Below, in pieces: positions 8,535 to 17,710 of a stretch of 64,000 nt of DNA. Below the pieces are notes generated by a model. That model ran no database searches and was not told the origin of the DNA. It saw only the letters and a program-made list of their open reading frames with translations. Position numbers and translations under genes: made by a program. Origin of the DNA: Vibrio metoecus (lineage in GTDB: Bacteria; Pseudomonadota; Gammaproteobacteria; Enterobacterales; Vibrionaceae); the NCBI RefSeq assembly GCF_009665255.1, contig NZ_CP035686.1:1426001-1490000 (forward strand), given 5' to 3'. Positions within the stretch are counted from its first letter, which is position 1, and the number at the start of each line of letters is the position of its first letter.

Positions 8535-9904
8535 CGCAATTTATCTCCAATCAGAATGTCGAGGGCTTTATCCACTCGAATGTGCTGACACGGCTCATCA
8601 CTAGATGTTGGCAACGGGCGAAACGCCGTGAAATCGAACGATTGTCGCTGCCAGTAATCAGGTTCCGGTAATTTGCGCGGTACTTCACCAGGAAATAACG
8701 TGATCGATTCTCCCGTCATGGTCACACCTTGAATCGCCGCAACCTTATTATCTCCCTGCATAATGTAGCCCGATTGCGTAGCGCGCACCGAAGCCATGCT
8801 GATGCAGTTCATTTCAATATTTTCATACGCCGCATGTTGCCAAGCAGGATGAATCATCTGCTGCAAGAGAGAAACCATGTTGACATGCTGCTCTGGTGTC
8901 ACGTGATCGGCTTTGGTGGCGGCAAATAAAACTTTATCGATTTTCGGTGCAAACAGACGGCTGAGCAAACCACTGCGCCCATAGCGGAAACTGTGCATGA
9001 TTTGCTCAAGAGCACTGCGCATATCCAAAAACGATTCATGTCCCACATTGAGCGGCGATAAGCAGTCCACCAACACAATTTGGCGATCAAACGTTGCAAA
9101 ATAGTGCTTATAGAAAGCTTTCACCACCTTGTTTTGATATTCCTGATAGCGTGCTTGCAGCAAAGCGTAATAGCTCTGTTTGCTGACCGAATCTTGCGGT
9201 GCATGACATGGGAAGAATTGCAGCACAGGCGCACTCTCTAGCTCGCCGGGCAACACAAATCGCCCCGGCTGAACCCAATGCAGTCCATTGGCTTTACATT
9301 GATGCAGATAGTCGGTATAGCTCGCGGCAATAGCCGCCAAGGTTTGTTCATTGGCTTCTTGGCTAATATCAAGCTGCTCAACGGCTGCACACCATTCTGC
9401 TGCAAGTTCTTTGCGCAAACCATGCAGGGCATTGAATTGCTGTGCTGACCAGGTTGCGTAATCCATCTCTAATAACGGTAAATCGAGCAACCACTCTCCA
9501 GGATAGTCGATGATGTCGAGATACAGAGTCGCGCTGCTGGTTAATAACTTTTTGCTGCGTTTTTGCGGCTTGTATTTGATCGCCAAACGTATTTCGCTCA
9601 CATCTCGCGTTGGAACTGGCCATTGTGCTGGACTGCTTTGCAGTTGCGCCAGCGCTTCATCATAAGCAAAGCGTGGCACCATCATATTGGTTTGTGGCAC
9701 ACGTTTAGCACCAATAAAACGCTGTTCACGCCCCGCTGCCAATAGCGGCAAATTCTGATGGGTGGAGGTGTGTAATAGCTGATTAACCAGCGAAGTGATG
9801 AAAGCGGTTTTGCCCGCTCTAGAAAGACCCGTCACGGCCAAACGCACATGAGAATCCATACCGCGATGGATAAAATCGCTCATTTCTTGACGAATTCGCT
9901 GCAT
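8531..9904 (-). CDS. ycjX: YcjX-family P-loop GTPase (DUF463)
   Basis: 457-aa protein with the P-loop GLSRAGKTAFITSL near residue 27. A Walker-B-like LYLDIIDYPGEWLLDLPLL segment lies near residue 130, and LFAATKADHV is a plausible guanine-specificity-like motif. It belongs to the DUF463/YcjX stress-associated ATP/GTPase family, which is thought to work at the membrane with YcjF. It is the first gene of the minus-strand run; the upstream 160 bases before the 61-aa gene likely hold its promoter. No signal peptide. A nucleotide-hydrolysing role is family inference. Confidence 0.88.
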   Translation of the reverse strand: MQRIRQEMSDFIHRGMDSHVRLAVTGLSRAGKTAFITSLVNQLLHTSTHQNLPLLAAGREQRFIGAKRVPQTNMMVPRFAYDEALAQLQSSPAQWPVPTRDVSEIRLAIKYKPQKRSKKLLTSSATLYLDIIDYPGEWLLDLPLLEMDYATWSAQQFNALHGLRKELAAEWCAAVEQLDISQEANEQTLAAIAASYTDYLHQCKANGLHWVQPGRFVLPGELESAPVLQFFPCHAPQDSVSKQSYYALLQARYQEYQNKVVKAFYKHYFATFDRQIVLVDCLSPLNVGHESFLDMRSALEQIMHSFRYGRSGLLSRLFAPKIDKVLFAATKADHVTPEQHVNMVSLLQQMIHPAWQHAAYENIEMNCISMASVRATQSGYIMQGDNKVAAIQGVTMTGESITLFPGEVPRKLPEPDYWQRQSFDFTAFRPLPTSSDEPCQHIRVDKALDILIGDKLR

Positions 9905-10067
9905 TTCTTACTCCAAATTAGGATTTAGCACAGCTTAATAAACTCAAACTTAATGTGAGATGAATAAGTCACAACTTATATTTGTGGCAAATACAGAACT
10001 GGATTGTTGTTGCGGGTTTGCCTCTGTACTAAACGGCAATTCAGATGACAGAGGCAATGAAAAGAGA

Positions 10068-10253
10068 TCAGTCTTCTTCGATCAGTTTGTAGATGACAAA
10101 CAAAGCAATTTCAAGCAACACAAACAAGCTACAACTAATAGTGACGTATTTATCATTGAAAATGCTGATGCCGTTCAAAATAAGGTCGTAACCGACTACT
10201 GCGCCAATCATAACGGCAATAATGATTTGTAGAATTTGGATAAAACGAGGCAT
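10068..10253 (-). CDS. Small two-helix inner membrane protein (61 aa)
   Basis: Short protein with two hydrophobic stretches, about residues 5-25 (IQILQIIIAVMIGAVVGYDL) and 38-56, and a charged C-terminus (YKLIEED). A good ribosome site (CAGGAG, 7 bases before the ATG) supports expression. The ORF on the opposite strand lacks comparable support. Function unknown. It stands alone between ycjX and the fumarase terminator and is probably independently transcribed. Confidence 0.7.
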   Translation of the reverse strand: MPRFIQILQIIIAVMIGAVVGYDLILNGISIFNDKYVTISCSLFVLLEIALFVIYKLIEED

Positions 10254-10295
10254 GTTTGGCTCCTGACGTATCGATAACAGAATGAATTGTAATAT

Positions 10296-10324
10296 TAAAA
10301 AGGTGCAACTTACGCTGCACCTTT
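10296..10324 (-). terminator. Terminator downstream of the fumarase gene
   Basis: Perfect 9-bp stem AAAGGTGCA / TGCACCTTT with an 8-base loop. Read on the minus strand it ends in five Ts. It lies 45 bases beyond the fumarase stop. Confidence 0.85.
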
Positions 10325-10368
10325 GTCATTTTTTTGCCAAGTGTTTTATTGAACAGAGTTACAAAGCG

Positions 10369-11886
10369 TTACTTGGCCGCTTCAGCGATTTTGACCCGCC
10401 AAGTATCTGGACCAATTTGGTGCGCATTCGCACCGGTTGAGTCAACCGCGACTGTGACTGGCATATCTTCGACCTCAAATTCGTAGATTGCTTCCATACC
10501 GAGATCTTCAAACGCGACTACGCGAGCTTTCTTGATCGCTTTCGCCACTAAGTAAGCCGCACCGCCTACCGCCATCAAGTAAACCGCTTTGTGTTTCTTG
10601 ATCGATTCAACGGTAGCTGGGCCACGCTCTGCTTTACCAATCATGCCCATAACGCCGACCTCTTCCAGCATCATGTCGGTAAACTTGTCCATACGTGTTG
10701 AGGTTGTTGGGCCTGCTGGGCCAACCACTTCATCGCCAACCGCGTCCACAGGTCCAACGTAGTAGATAAATTTGCCTTTCAAATCCACACCTTCGGGCAG
10801 TTTCTCGCCTTTTTGCAGCATGGTTTGAATGCGTTTATGTGCTGCGTCACGACCGGTGAGGATCTTGCCAGACAGCAATACGGTTTCACCCGTTTTCCAA
10901 GTTTGGATCTCTTCACGGGTGATGTTATCAAGGTTGACACGGCGCGTATTGGCGCCCGCTTCCCACGTAATTTGTGGCCAGTCTTCTAACTTAGGTGGTG
11001 TTAGCTGTGCAGGGCCGCTGCCATCAAGCGTGAAATGTACATGGCGCGTTGCCGCACAGTTTGGAATTAAGCACACAGGTTTTGAAGCCGCGTGAGTTGG
11101 TGCAGATTTGATTTTTACATCCACCACAGTGGTCAAACCGCCAAGGCCTTGCGCGCCAATACCGAGCTTATTCACACGGTTGAAAATGTCTAAACGCAGC
11201 TCTTCTTCCGCATTTTGCGGACCACGCTCGATAAGCTCATGAATATCAATGTGTTCCATCAAGGCTTCTTTAGCCAGCACTGCAGCTTTTTCTGCTGTAC
11301 CGCCAATACCAATGCCGAGCATGCCCGGTGGGCACCAGCCCGCGCCCATCAGCGGCACGGTTTTCTCTACCCATTCTGCAATATCATCGGACGGGTTGAG
11401 CATCACCATCTTGGTTTTGTTTTCACTGCCGCCACCTTTGGCCGCAATTTGAATATCCACTTTATCGCCTGGCACCATGTTGATGTGTACCACAGCTGGG
11501 GTGTTGTCTTTGGTATTGATGCGTTTGCCTGCCGGATCCATCAATACCGAGGCACGCAGTGGGTTATCTGGGTTGGTGTACGCTTGGCGTACGCCCTCAT
11601 CCACCATCTGCTGCACTGTCATATCGGTAGAGTCCCATTGCACACCCATCCCGATGTTCACAAAACAAGTGACAATACCAGTGTCTTGGCAGATTGGGCG
11701 GTGTCCTTCAGCGGACATACGCGAGTTAATCAAAATCTGCGCTATCGAATCTTTCGCCGCTTGGCTTTCTTCACGTTGGTAGGCTTTTTCTAGGGCTTTT
11801 ACAAAGTCCAATGGGTGGTAGTAGGAGATGTACTGCAGCGCATCAGCAACACTGCTGATCACATCTTGCTTGCGTATTACCGTCAT
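10369..11886 (-). CDS. fumB: Class I (4Fe-4S) fumarate hydratase
   Basis: 505-aa oxygen-sensitive fumarase that interconverts fumarate and L-malate in the TCA cycle or in reductive fermentation. The N-terminal half holds the catalytic Fe-S domain: cysteines in HRPICQDTGIVTC, GAGWCPPGMLGIGIGG and LIPNCAATRHVHF are the expected cluster ligands. The C-terminal domain has GPAGPTTSTRMDKF and AVGGAAYLVAKAI. The length matches the E. coli FumA/FumB class. It is read away from pabB, so both promoters share the 178-base gap at 11887-12064. I assign the FumA/B class firmly; the A versus B name is convention in Vibrio. Confidence 0.93.
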   Translation of the reverse strand: MTVIRKQDVISSVADALQYISYYHPLDFVKALEKAYQREESQAAKDSIAQILINSRMSAEGHRPICQDTGIVTCFVNIGMGVQWDSTDMTVQQMVDEGVRQAYTNPDNPLRASVLMDPAGKRINTKDNTPAVVHINMVPGDKVDIQIAAKGGGSENKTKMVMLNPSDDIAEWVEKTVPLMGAGWCPPGMLGIGIGGTAEKAAVLAKEALMEHIDIHELIERGPQNAEEELRLDIFNRVNKLGIGAQGLGGLTTVVDVKIKSAPTHAASKPVCLIPNCAATRHVHFTLDGSGPAQLTPPKLEDWPQITWEAGANTRRVNLDNITREEIQTWKTGETVLLSGKILTGRDAAHKRIQTMLQKGEKLPEGVDLKGKFIYYVGPVDAVGDEVVGPAGPTTSTRMDKFTDMMLEEVGVMGMIGKAERGPATVESIKKHKAVYLMAVGGAAYLVAKAIKKARVVAFEDLGMEAIYEFEVEDMPVTVAVDSTGANAHQIGPDTWRVKIAEAAK

Positions 11887-12064
11887 TGCTTGCCTCGTTA
11901 TTGTTATGCTTCCGTGTACTGCCGCTATTTACGTGGACAACTGCTTTCCAAATGGAAGAAAGCTCTCACTCTTTAAGTAGCAGCTTTGTATGAGATTTTT
12001 ATGATACTCTTGCTTTCCTCACGATGCTACGCAATGAACGGTTTCTCTGTCACAAATTACACAA

Positions 12065-13441
12065 ATGAATAACAACCAAATTTTGTCAATTGAACATAAA
12101 CACCTAACTTATCACCATGATATTGCTAAACAATTTTTTTATACGATTGAACAGCAACCGTGGGCGATGCTGTTGCGCTCGGCGTCTGCCACTCATATGG
12201 ATAGCCGCTTTGATATTCTGGTTGCCAATCCTTTAGCAACCCTTACCACCTTCGGTAATGAAACCGAAATTCGTACTGCCGACAGTGTGACATTGTCACG
12301 AGATGACCCATTCCAGCTCTTGGCACAAACGCAAGAACAGTACCTCCCGACGTTAACTTATCATCAAGATCTCCCATTTATCGGAGGGACTTTAGGGTAT
12401 TTTGCTTATGATCTCGGCCGTCAAGTTGAACAAATCCCGACCTTAGCCGAGCAAGATATTGCAATGCCTGATATGGCTGTCGGTCTTTATCCTTGGGCAT
12501 TGGTAGTGGATCATCAAGAACAGACCGCGCAGCTAGTGGGACATAACGTTGAGGAAGCTTGGCGTTGGTTAAACCAACAAGAGGCAGAAATGCCAAGCAA
12601 AGTGACTGACTTTGCTCTCACTTCGCCATGGCGATCCAATATGAGCTATACCGCCTACCAAGATAAATTTGTCCGCGTGCAGGAGTATTTACGCTCTGGA
12701 GACTGCTATCAAATCAACCTCGCACAGCGCTTTCAGGCTCATTACACAGGCAGTGAATGGCAAGCGTATTTGAAGTTGGAAGCTGGCAACCAAGCGCCCT
12801 TTTCCGCCTTTTTGCGTTTGCCGCAAGGCGCAATTTTGAGTGTTTCTCCAGAACGTTTTCTGCAAGTCTCCGATCGAGTGATTGAAACCAAACCGATCAA
12901 AGGGACACGTCCACGCCATGCTGACAAGCAACAAGATGCCCTACTCAAGCAAGATTTAGTCAGCGCAGAAAAAGATCAGGCCGAGAATTTAATGATTGTC
13001 GATCTACTGCGTAATGATATTGGTCGTGTGGCAAAGCCGGGGAGCGTACATGTACCTAAGCTGTTTGATGTGGAGAGCTTTCCTGCTGTGCACCATCTGG
13101 TAAGCACGATTCGCGCAACCCTCGATGAGCATTATGAATTAGCCGATCTACTCCGAGCTTGCTTTCCTGGTGGCTCGATTACAGGTGCACCGAAAATTCG
13201 CGCTATGGAAATTATTGAAGAACTTGAGCCGCATCGCCGAAGCGCTTATTGTGGCTCAATTGGCTACCTCAGCCGCCATGGAACGATGGACACCAGTATC
13301 ACTATTCGTACTTTGGTTGCCTATCAGCAGCAACTTTATGCTTGGGCGGGCGGCGGCTTAGTCGCGGACAGTGAGGGTGCGGCGGAATATCAAGAAACAC
13401 TGGATAAGTTAAGCCGAATTCTTCCGACTTTAGAATCCTAA
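12065..13441 (+). CDS. pabB: Aminodeoxychorismate synthase component I
   Basis: 458-aa chorismate-utilising enzyme that, with the PabA glutaminase, converts chorismate to 4-amino-4-deoxychorismate for folate. The family C-terminal domain is complete: CYQINLAQRF, the nucleophile-lysine motif ETKPIKGTRPR, ENLMIVDLLRNDIGRV, FPGGSITGAPK, and GGGLVADSEGAAEYQE. The PIKGT motif separates PabB from anthranilate synthase TrpE (PIAGT). No glutaminase domain is fused and no pabA is adjacent, so it must pair with a component II encoded elsewhere. The start has only a weak ribosome site. A strong terminator follows. Confidence 0.92.
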   Translation: MNNNQILSIEHKHLTYHHDIAKQFFYTIEQQPWAMLLRSASATHMDSRFDILVANPLATLTTFGNETEIRTADSVTLSRDDPFQLLAQTQEQYLPTLTYHQDLPFIGGTLGYFAYDLGRQVEQIPTLAEQDIAMPDMAVGLYPWALVVDHQEQTAQLVGHNVEEAWRWLNQQEAEMPSKVTDFALTSPWRSNMSYTAYQDKFVRVQEYLRSGDCYQINLAQRFQAHYTGSEWQAYLKLEAGNQAPFSAFLRLPQGAILSVSPERFLQVSDRVIETKPIKGTRPRHADKQQDALLKQDLVSAEKDQAENLMIVDLLRNDIGRVAKPGSVHVPKLFDVESFPAVHHLVSTIRATLDEHYELADLLRACFPGGSITGAPKIRAMEIIEELEPHRRSAYCGSIGYLSRHGTMDTSITIRTLVAYQQQLYAWAGGGLVADSEGAAEYQETLDKLSRILPTLES

Positions 13442-13459
13442 TCCGCCGTTTTGAACTAC

Positions 13460-13490
13460 CGCCAGCGACGCATATGCCGCTGGCGATTTT
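13460..13490 (+). terminator. Terminator after pabB
   Basis: Perfect 8-bp stem CGCCAGCG / CGCTGGCG with a 10-base loop followed by ATTTT, 18 bases after the pabB stop. Confidence 0.8.
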
Positions 13491-13630
13491 CCTCTCATAC
13501 CATCCCCTTCCTGCCTGAAGCTTCAATTAGGAAGAGAGCATATCCGGCAAATGTGCAGTAACCGACAGCGCATCGTTTTGAAACACGCTATAACTTGTGT
13601 TGTACGCTAATTACGGTATAGAGGTCAATT

Positions 13631-14245
13631 TTGCGAAAAATCAGTCGTTACGAGTTTATTCAACAGTTTCAATTTCATTTGCCCGTCGCATACCACCGTG
13701 AAAGTTTACTGCGTGTCGCGCATTTAGCACCCGACACGCTACGCAAAGCCTCTGTTTTGATTGGCTTAGTCGAACGTCAACAAGGGCTGCACGTGATTTT
13801 AACAAAGCGAGCCGCACATTTAAGGCATCACCCCGGACAGATCAGCTTTCCCGGCGGAAAATATGAAGAGGGTGACCGTTCACTCCAACACACCGCAAAA
13901 CGTGAAGCGCGGGAAGAGATCGGTATCCTTGAAGAGAAAATCCACATTGTTGGACAGCTACCCGAGTTAGTGACTGTGAGCCAATTTGTGGTAACACCGA
14001 TTTTGGCGTTTGTTGAGTCAGACTACCAAATTCAGCTCGATCACAATGAAGTCGATGAAGTATTTGAAGTGCCAATCAGTTTTTTGCTTGATCGAAAAAA
14101 GCTCTACAGCGGTACGTTTCAGCTAAAAAATCATTGCCATAGAGTGTTCGCCATCCCCTATAAACAACATTTTATATGGGGTATGACCGCACAAATCATT
14201 CAATCCCTCCAAAAACAACTTATTAATTACAATGAGTTAGTTTAA
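13631..14245 (+). CDS. Nudix hydrolase, NudL/YeaB-like CoA pyrophosphatase
   Basis: 204-aa protein starting with TTG at 13631, preceded by GAGGT at a proper distance; no ATG fits as well. The Nudix box is intact and begins GGKYEEGDRSLQ, continuing with the catalytic REAREEIG at about residues 93-100. The region just before it (LRHHPGQISFPGGK) is the UPF0035 signature found in CoA-hydrolysing Nudix enzymes such as NudL. It likely cleaves CoA or oxidised CoA to phosphopantetheine and 3',5'-ADP. In E. coli the orthologue also sits between pabB and sdaA, so the neighbourhood is conserved. Confidence 0.88.
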   Translation: MRKISRYEFIQQFQFHLPVAYHRESLLRVAHLAPDTLRKASVLIGLVERQQGLHVILTKRAAHLRHHPGQISFPGGKYEEGDRSLQHTAKREAREEIGILEEKIHIVGQLPELVTVSQFVVTPILAFVESDYQIQLDHNEVDEVFEVPISFLLDRKKLYSGTFQLKNHCHRVFAIPYKQHFIWGMTAQIIQSLQKQLINYNELV

Positions 14246-14308
14246 TTTCGTTTTTAAGTTGGTATTTCTTAACAAGCTTGGTTGATTAGAAAATCTAATC
14301 CAAAAGCA

Positions 14309-14323
14309 ACGCAACCGTTTGCT
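14309..14323. promoter_or_regulatory. Possible LacI/PurR-type operator upstream of sdaC
   Basis: ACGCAACCGTTTGCT lies about 220 bases before the sdaC start. It matches the PurR-like palindrome ACGCAAACGTTTGCGT at most positions. The dyad is imperfect and it is far from the start codon, so it may be chance. The rest of the 298-base gap (14246-14543) is AT-rich with a TTGACA at 14429 but no convincing -10 box. Confidence 0.25.
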
Positions 14324-14543
14324 AGCTCATTCGTTGAGAATCTTTCACCCAACGATAACTTTAACTAATCCAACCTATTAACAATTCTCACATGTGGCAC
14401 GCCAATTTCGTGATCAAAAATAGGTTTTTGACAGAAGTTTCAATAAGCACAGCCAATCATGATTTAGATCTAGTTTTATTATGTGAAAAATGTGCAAAAA
14501 TGCGCTCCGACTTATTTCCTGTTCCCAAAATGAGTAAAAACAT

Positions 14544-15797
14544 ATGAATACTACAACAGCGGCTACTTCTACAGCACGTTCTGCTAGCAAGTGGACCTAC
14601 AAAGATTTCACCTGGGCTCTGTCCCTTTTTGGTACGGCGGTTGGTGCAGGTGTACTCTTCCTACCGATTAAAGCTGGTGCAGGTGGTTTCTGGCCATTAG
14701 TTATCCTCGCGTTAATTGCAGCACCAATGACATGGTTTGCTCACAAATCTTTGGCTCGTTTCGTTTTATCTGCAAAAAACCCTGATGCAGACATTACCGA
14801 CACCGTTGAAGAGCACTTTGGTAAAGCTGGCGCTAACCTTATTACTTTTGCTTACTTTTTCGCCATCTACCCTATCGTGCTGATTTACGGCGTGGGTATC
14901 ACCAACACCGTTGACTCTTTCCTCGTTAACCAAATCGGCATGGAATCCATCCCTCGCTGGTTGCTCTCTGGTGCGCTGATTATCGCGATGACAGCAGGTG
15001 TGGTATTTGGTAAAGAGCTGATGCTGAAAGCCACTTCTGCCATGGTTTACCCTCTGGTATTTATCCTACTGGCACTGTCTTTCTACCTGATTCCAGATTG
15101 GAACACTTCAATGATCGAAGTCGCACCTGATTGGTCAGCAATGCCAACTATTGTATGGCTTGCGATTCCAATCATCGTGTTCTCTTTCAACCACAGCCCA
15201 ATCATTTCTCAGTTCTCTAAAGAGCAACGCCAACAATTTGGTGACAACGCAGTGAAGAAAACTGACATGATCACTGGCGGTGCAGCGATGATGCTGATGG
15301 GCTTCGTGATGTTCTTCGTATTCTCGGTGGTACTGTCACTGTCTCCTGAAGAACTGGCTATGGCGAAAGAGCAAAACATCTCCGTTCTGTCTTACCTAGC
15401 GAACGAACACGCTTCACCAATCATCTCTTACTTAGGTCCTATCGTGGCATTCGCAGCGATCACTTCAAGCTACTTCGGTCACTTCCTTGGTGCACATGAA
15501 GGTTTGGTTGGTCTGGTGAAATCTCGCAGCGATATGCAAATCAGCAAGATTGAAAAAATCTCTCTGGGCTTCATCGTAATTACCACTTGGATTGTTGCCA
15601 TTATCAACCCAAGCATCCTTGGCATGATCGAAACCATGGGCGCACCAATGATTGCCGCTATCTTGTTCCTGCTGCCTGTATTCGCAATGCACAAAGTACC
15701 TGCGATGGCGAAGTTCAAGACTTCAGCACCTGTACAGATTTTTACAGTTATTTGTGGCTTGGCTGCGATTAGTTCTGTAATCTACGGCGCTCTTTAA
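14544..15797 (+). CDS. sdaC: Serine transporter of the HAAAP family
   Basis: 417-aa inner-membrane serine:proton symporter (SdaC/DlsT type) with about eleven helices. The opening WALSLFGTAVGAGVLFLPI is the family signature of hydroxy and aromatic amino-acid permeases. It begins with a short hydrophilic N-terminus rich in Thr, Ser and Ala. It is followed 92 bases later by the serine deaminase gene in the same orientation, forming a serine-uptake-and-degradation unit. An intervening hairpin may reduce read-through. Regulation in E. coli involves CRP and Lrp; I found no strong CRP site here. Confidence 0.92.
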   Translation: MNTTTAATSTARSASKWTYKDFTWALSLFGTAVGAGVLFLPIKAGAGGFWPLVILALIAAPMTWFAHKSLARFVLSAKNPDADITDTVEEHFGKAGANLITFAYFFAIYPIVLIYGVGITNTVDSFLVNQIGMESIPRWLLSGALIIAMTAGVVFGKELMLKATSAMVYPLVFILLALSFYLIPDWNTSMIEVAPDWSAMPTIVWLAIPIIVFSFNHSPIISQFSKEQRQQFGDNAVKKTDMITGGAAMMLMGFVMFFVFSVVLSLSPEELAMAKEQNISVLSYLANEHASPIISYLGPIVAFAAITSSYFGHFLGAHEGLVGLVKSRSDMQISKIEKISLGFIVITTWIVAIINPSILGMIETMGAPMIAAILFLLPVFAMHKVPAMAKFKTSAPVQIFTVICGLAAISSVIYGAL

Positions 15798-15845
15798 TCT
15801 CTACCTTTGCGTATGAGCTTAAAACACAAAATATAACAATACAAA

Positions 15846-15871
15846 AAGCCTCCCTACTCCTAGGGGGGCTT
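15846..15871 (+). terminator. Hairpin between sdaC and sdaA
   Basis: Stem AAGCCTCCCT / AGGGGGGCTT (one wobble) with a 6-base loop. Only a short interrupted T stretch (TAGTTTT) follows, so it may be a partial terminator or a 3'-end stabiliser of the sdaC message rather than a full stop. Confidence 0.6.
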
Positions 15872-15889
15872 AGTTTTGAGGCATTCAAA

Positions 15890-17251
15890 ATGATTAGTGT
15901 ATTTGACATCTATAAAATCGGTGTTGGTCCTTCGAGCTCACACACGGTTGGACCGATGAAAGCGGGTAAAGAGTTTATTGACGAACTACGCTCAATGGGA
16001 AAATTGCGCGACGTCACTAAAATCACCGTGGACGTTTATGGATCGCTATCACTGACAGGGAAAGGTCACCACACGGATATCGCTATCATCATGGGTCTGG
16101 CAGGCAATACGCCAGAGAAAGTGGATATCGATTCGATTCCGGGCTTTATTGCTCGTGTAGAAGAAACAGAACGTCTTCCTGTTGGTATGCACTGTCATAC
16201 CGTCTCTTTCCCTCGTGAAGGTGGCATGAATTTCCACCGCACTAATCTGGCATTGCACGAAAACGGCATGCAGATTCACGCGTGGATCAATGACGAGAAA
16301 ATCTTCAGCAAAACTTACTACTCTATCGGTGGTGGTTTCATCGTTGATGAAGAACACTTCGGTAAAGAGAGTGAATCTCTCATTCAAGTTCCTTATGTTT
16401 TCCGCTCTGCTGAAGAGCTGCTGAACCAGTGTAAAGAGAGTGGCCTCTCTATCAGCACGCTAGTAATGGCGAACGAAAAAGCCATGCACTCAGACGAAGA
16501 AGTTCGCACCTATTTCGCCAACATCTGGCGTACGATGCGTGAGTGTATGGAACGCGGCATGAACACCGAAGGCATCCTACCTGGGCCTTTGCGTGTACCA
16601 CGCCGTGCGGCAGCACTGCGTCAACAACTGCTGACTTCAGAAAAAACCACCAACGATCCTATGGCAGTGGTTGACTGGGTAAACATGTATGCGTTTGCGG
16701 TTAACGAAGAAAACGCCGCAGGCGGTCGCGTTGTGACCGCACCAACCAACGGTGCGTGTGGCATTATCCCAGCGGTACTCGCCTACTACGACAAATTCAT
16801 CCAAACCGTGACTGAGAAAGACTATATCCGCTACTTCGCGGCTTCTGGTGCGATTGGTGGTTTGTACAAGCGTAATGCCTCTATCTCAGGTGCGGAAGTA
16901 GGCTGCCAAGGCGAAGTCGGTGTGGCTTGTTCTATGGCCGCTGCGGGTCTCGCTGAGCTTTTAGGCGGTAGCCCAGAGCAAGTGTGTATGGCGGCTGAAA
17001 TCGCAATGGAACACAACCTTGGTTTGACTTGTGACCCAGTTGCAGGACAAGTGCAAGTGCCATGTATCGAGCGTAACGGCATTGCAGCGGTGAAAGCGAT
17101 CAACTCAACCCGTATGGCGCTGCGTCGTTCTTCTGCTCCACGTGTTTCACTGGATAAAGTGATTGAAACCATGCTGGAAACGGGTAAGGACATGAATGCT
17201 AAGTACCGTGAAACTTCACAAGGTGGCTTGGCCATCAAAGTGATCTGTTAA
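15890..17251 (+). CDS. sdaA: L-serine ammonia-lyase, iron-sulfur-dependent
   Basis: 453-aa single-chain L-serine deaminase that turns L-serine into pyruvate and ammonia using a 4Fe-4S cluster. The N-terminal beta domain begins SVFDIYKIGVGPSSSHTVG, the substrate-binding signature. The C-terminal alpha domain contains the likely cluster cysteines in TNGACGIIPAV, LTCDPVAGQVQVPCIERN and neighbours. The ribosome site GAGGC precedes the ATG. Paired with sdaC it converts imported serine to pyruvate. A strong bidirectional terminator follows, shared with convergent queD. Confidence 0.95.
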   Translation: MISVFDIYKIGVGPSSSHTVGPMKAGKEFIDELRSMGKLRDVTKITVDVYGSLSLTGKGHHTDIAIIMGLAGNTPEKVDIDSIPGFIARVEETERLPVGMHCHTVSFPREGGMNFHRTNLALHENGMQIHAWINDEKIFSKTYYSIGGGFIVDEEHFGKESESLIQVPYVFRSAEELLNQCKESGLSISTLVMANEKAMHSDEEVRTYFANIWRTMRECMERGMNTEGILPGPLRVPRRAAALRQQLLTSEKTTNDPMAVVDWVNMYAFAVNEENAAGGRVVTAPTNGACGIIPAVLAYYDKFIQTVTEKDYIRYFAASGAIGGLYKRNASISGAEVGCQGEVGVACSMAAAGLAELLGGSPEQVCMAAEIAMEHNLGLTCDPVAGQVQVPCIERNGIAAVKAINSTRMALRRSSAPRVSLDKVIETMLETGKDMNAKYRETSQGGLAIKVIC

Positions 17252-17274
17252 TCGCAACACTTTTTACTGTCACA

Positions 17275-17303
17275 AAAACGCCCGGATATCCGGGCGTTTT
17301 TTT
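17275..17303. terminator. Bidirectional terminator between sdaA and queD
   Basis: Near-perfect palindrome: AAAACGCCCGG paired with CCGGGCGTTTT across ATAT, flanked by As on the left and seven Ts on the right. It suits both sdaA (plus) and queD (minus). Confidence 0.92.
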
Positions 17304-17341
17304 ATGCTTTGCATGGTCAGATTGAAGCTGACATCGATGCG

Positions 17342-17704
17342 CTACTCACCGCGATAAATACAACCCGCTGTGCAGGTTTCTTTAATCTCAACTTTGCTCA
17401 GCAGAGGCAAACTCGGTTTAAGCTGTTGCCAAATCCATTTTGCCAACACTTCGCTAGTTGGGTTTTCTAACCCTTCAATATCATTCAGATAATAGTGATC
17501 AAGGCGATCATAAATCGGTTTGAATGCCGCTTTAATTTCAGCAAAATCAACCACCCAACCAGTATGAGGGTTCACTTCACCTTCAACGTACAGACGAACT
17601 AAGAAAGAGTGGCCGTGCAAGCGTCCACATTTATGTCCAGCAGGCACGTGCGGTAAGTGGTGGGCAGCCTCAAACATAAACTCTTTGTATAATTCTGTTT
17701 TCAT
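17342..17704 (-). CDS. queD: 6-carboxy-tetrahydropterin synthase
   Basis: 120-aa enzyme of the PTPS/QueD family that converts dihydroneopterin triphosphate to 6-carboxytetrahydropterin in preQ0/queuosine synthesis. Zinc-binding histidines are in FEAAHHLPHV and GRLHGHSF, and the catalytic cysteine is in GHKCGRLHGHS. Three consecutive ATGs occur; I chose the third (17704) because a GAGA ribosome site stands 6-7 bases before it. I saw no preQ1 riboswitch upstream. Confidence 0.9.
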   Translation of the reverse strand: MKTELYKEFMFEAAHHLPHVPAGHKCGRLHGHSFLVRLYVEGEVNPHTGWVVDFAEIKAAFKPIYDRLDHYYLNDIEGLENPTSEVLAKWIWQQLKPSLPLLSKVEIKETCTAGCIYRGE

Positions 17705-17710
17705 CATCAT

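Noticed and set aside
9960..10232. Plus-strand 90-aa frame over the 61-aa gene
   Set aside because: It overlaps the minus-strand membrane protein, which has a good ribosome site and membrane helices; this frame has neither.
16831..17238. Long minus-strand frame (135 aa) opposite sdaA
   Set aside because: It lies wholly within the strongly conserved sdaA coding region; its length comes from codon bias on the other strand.
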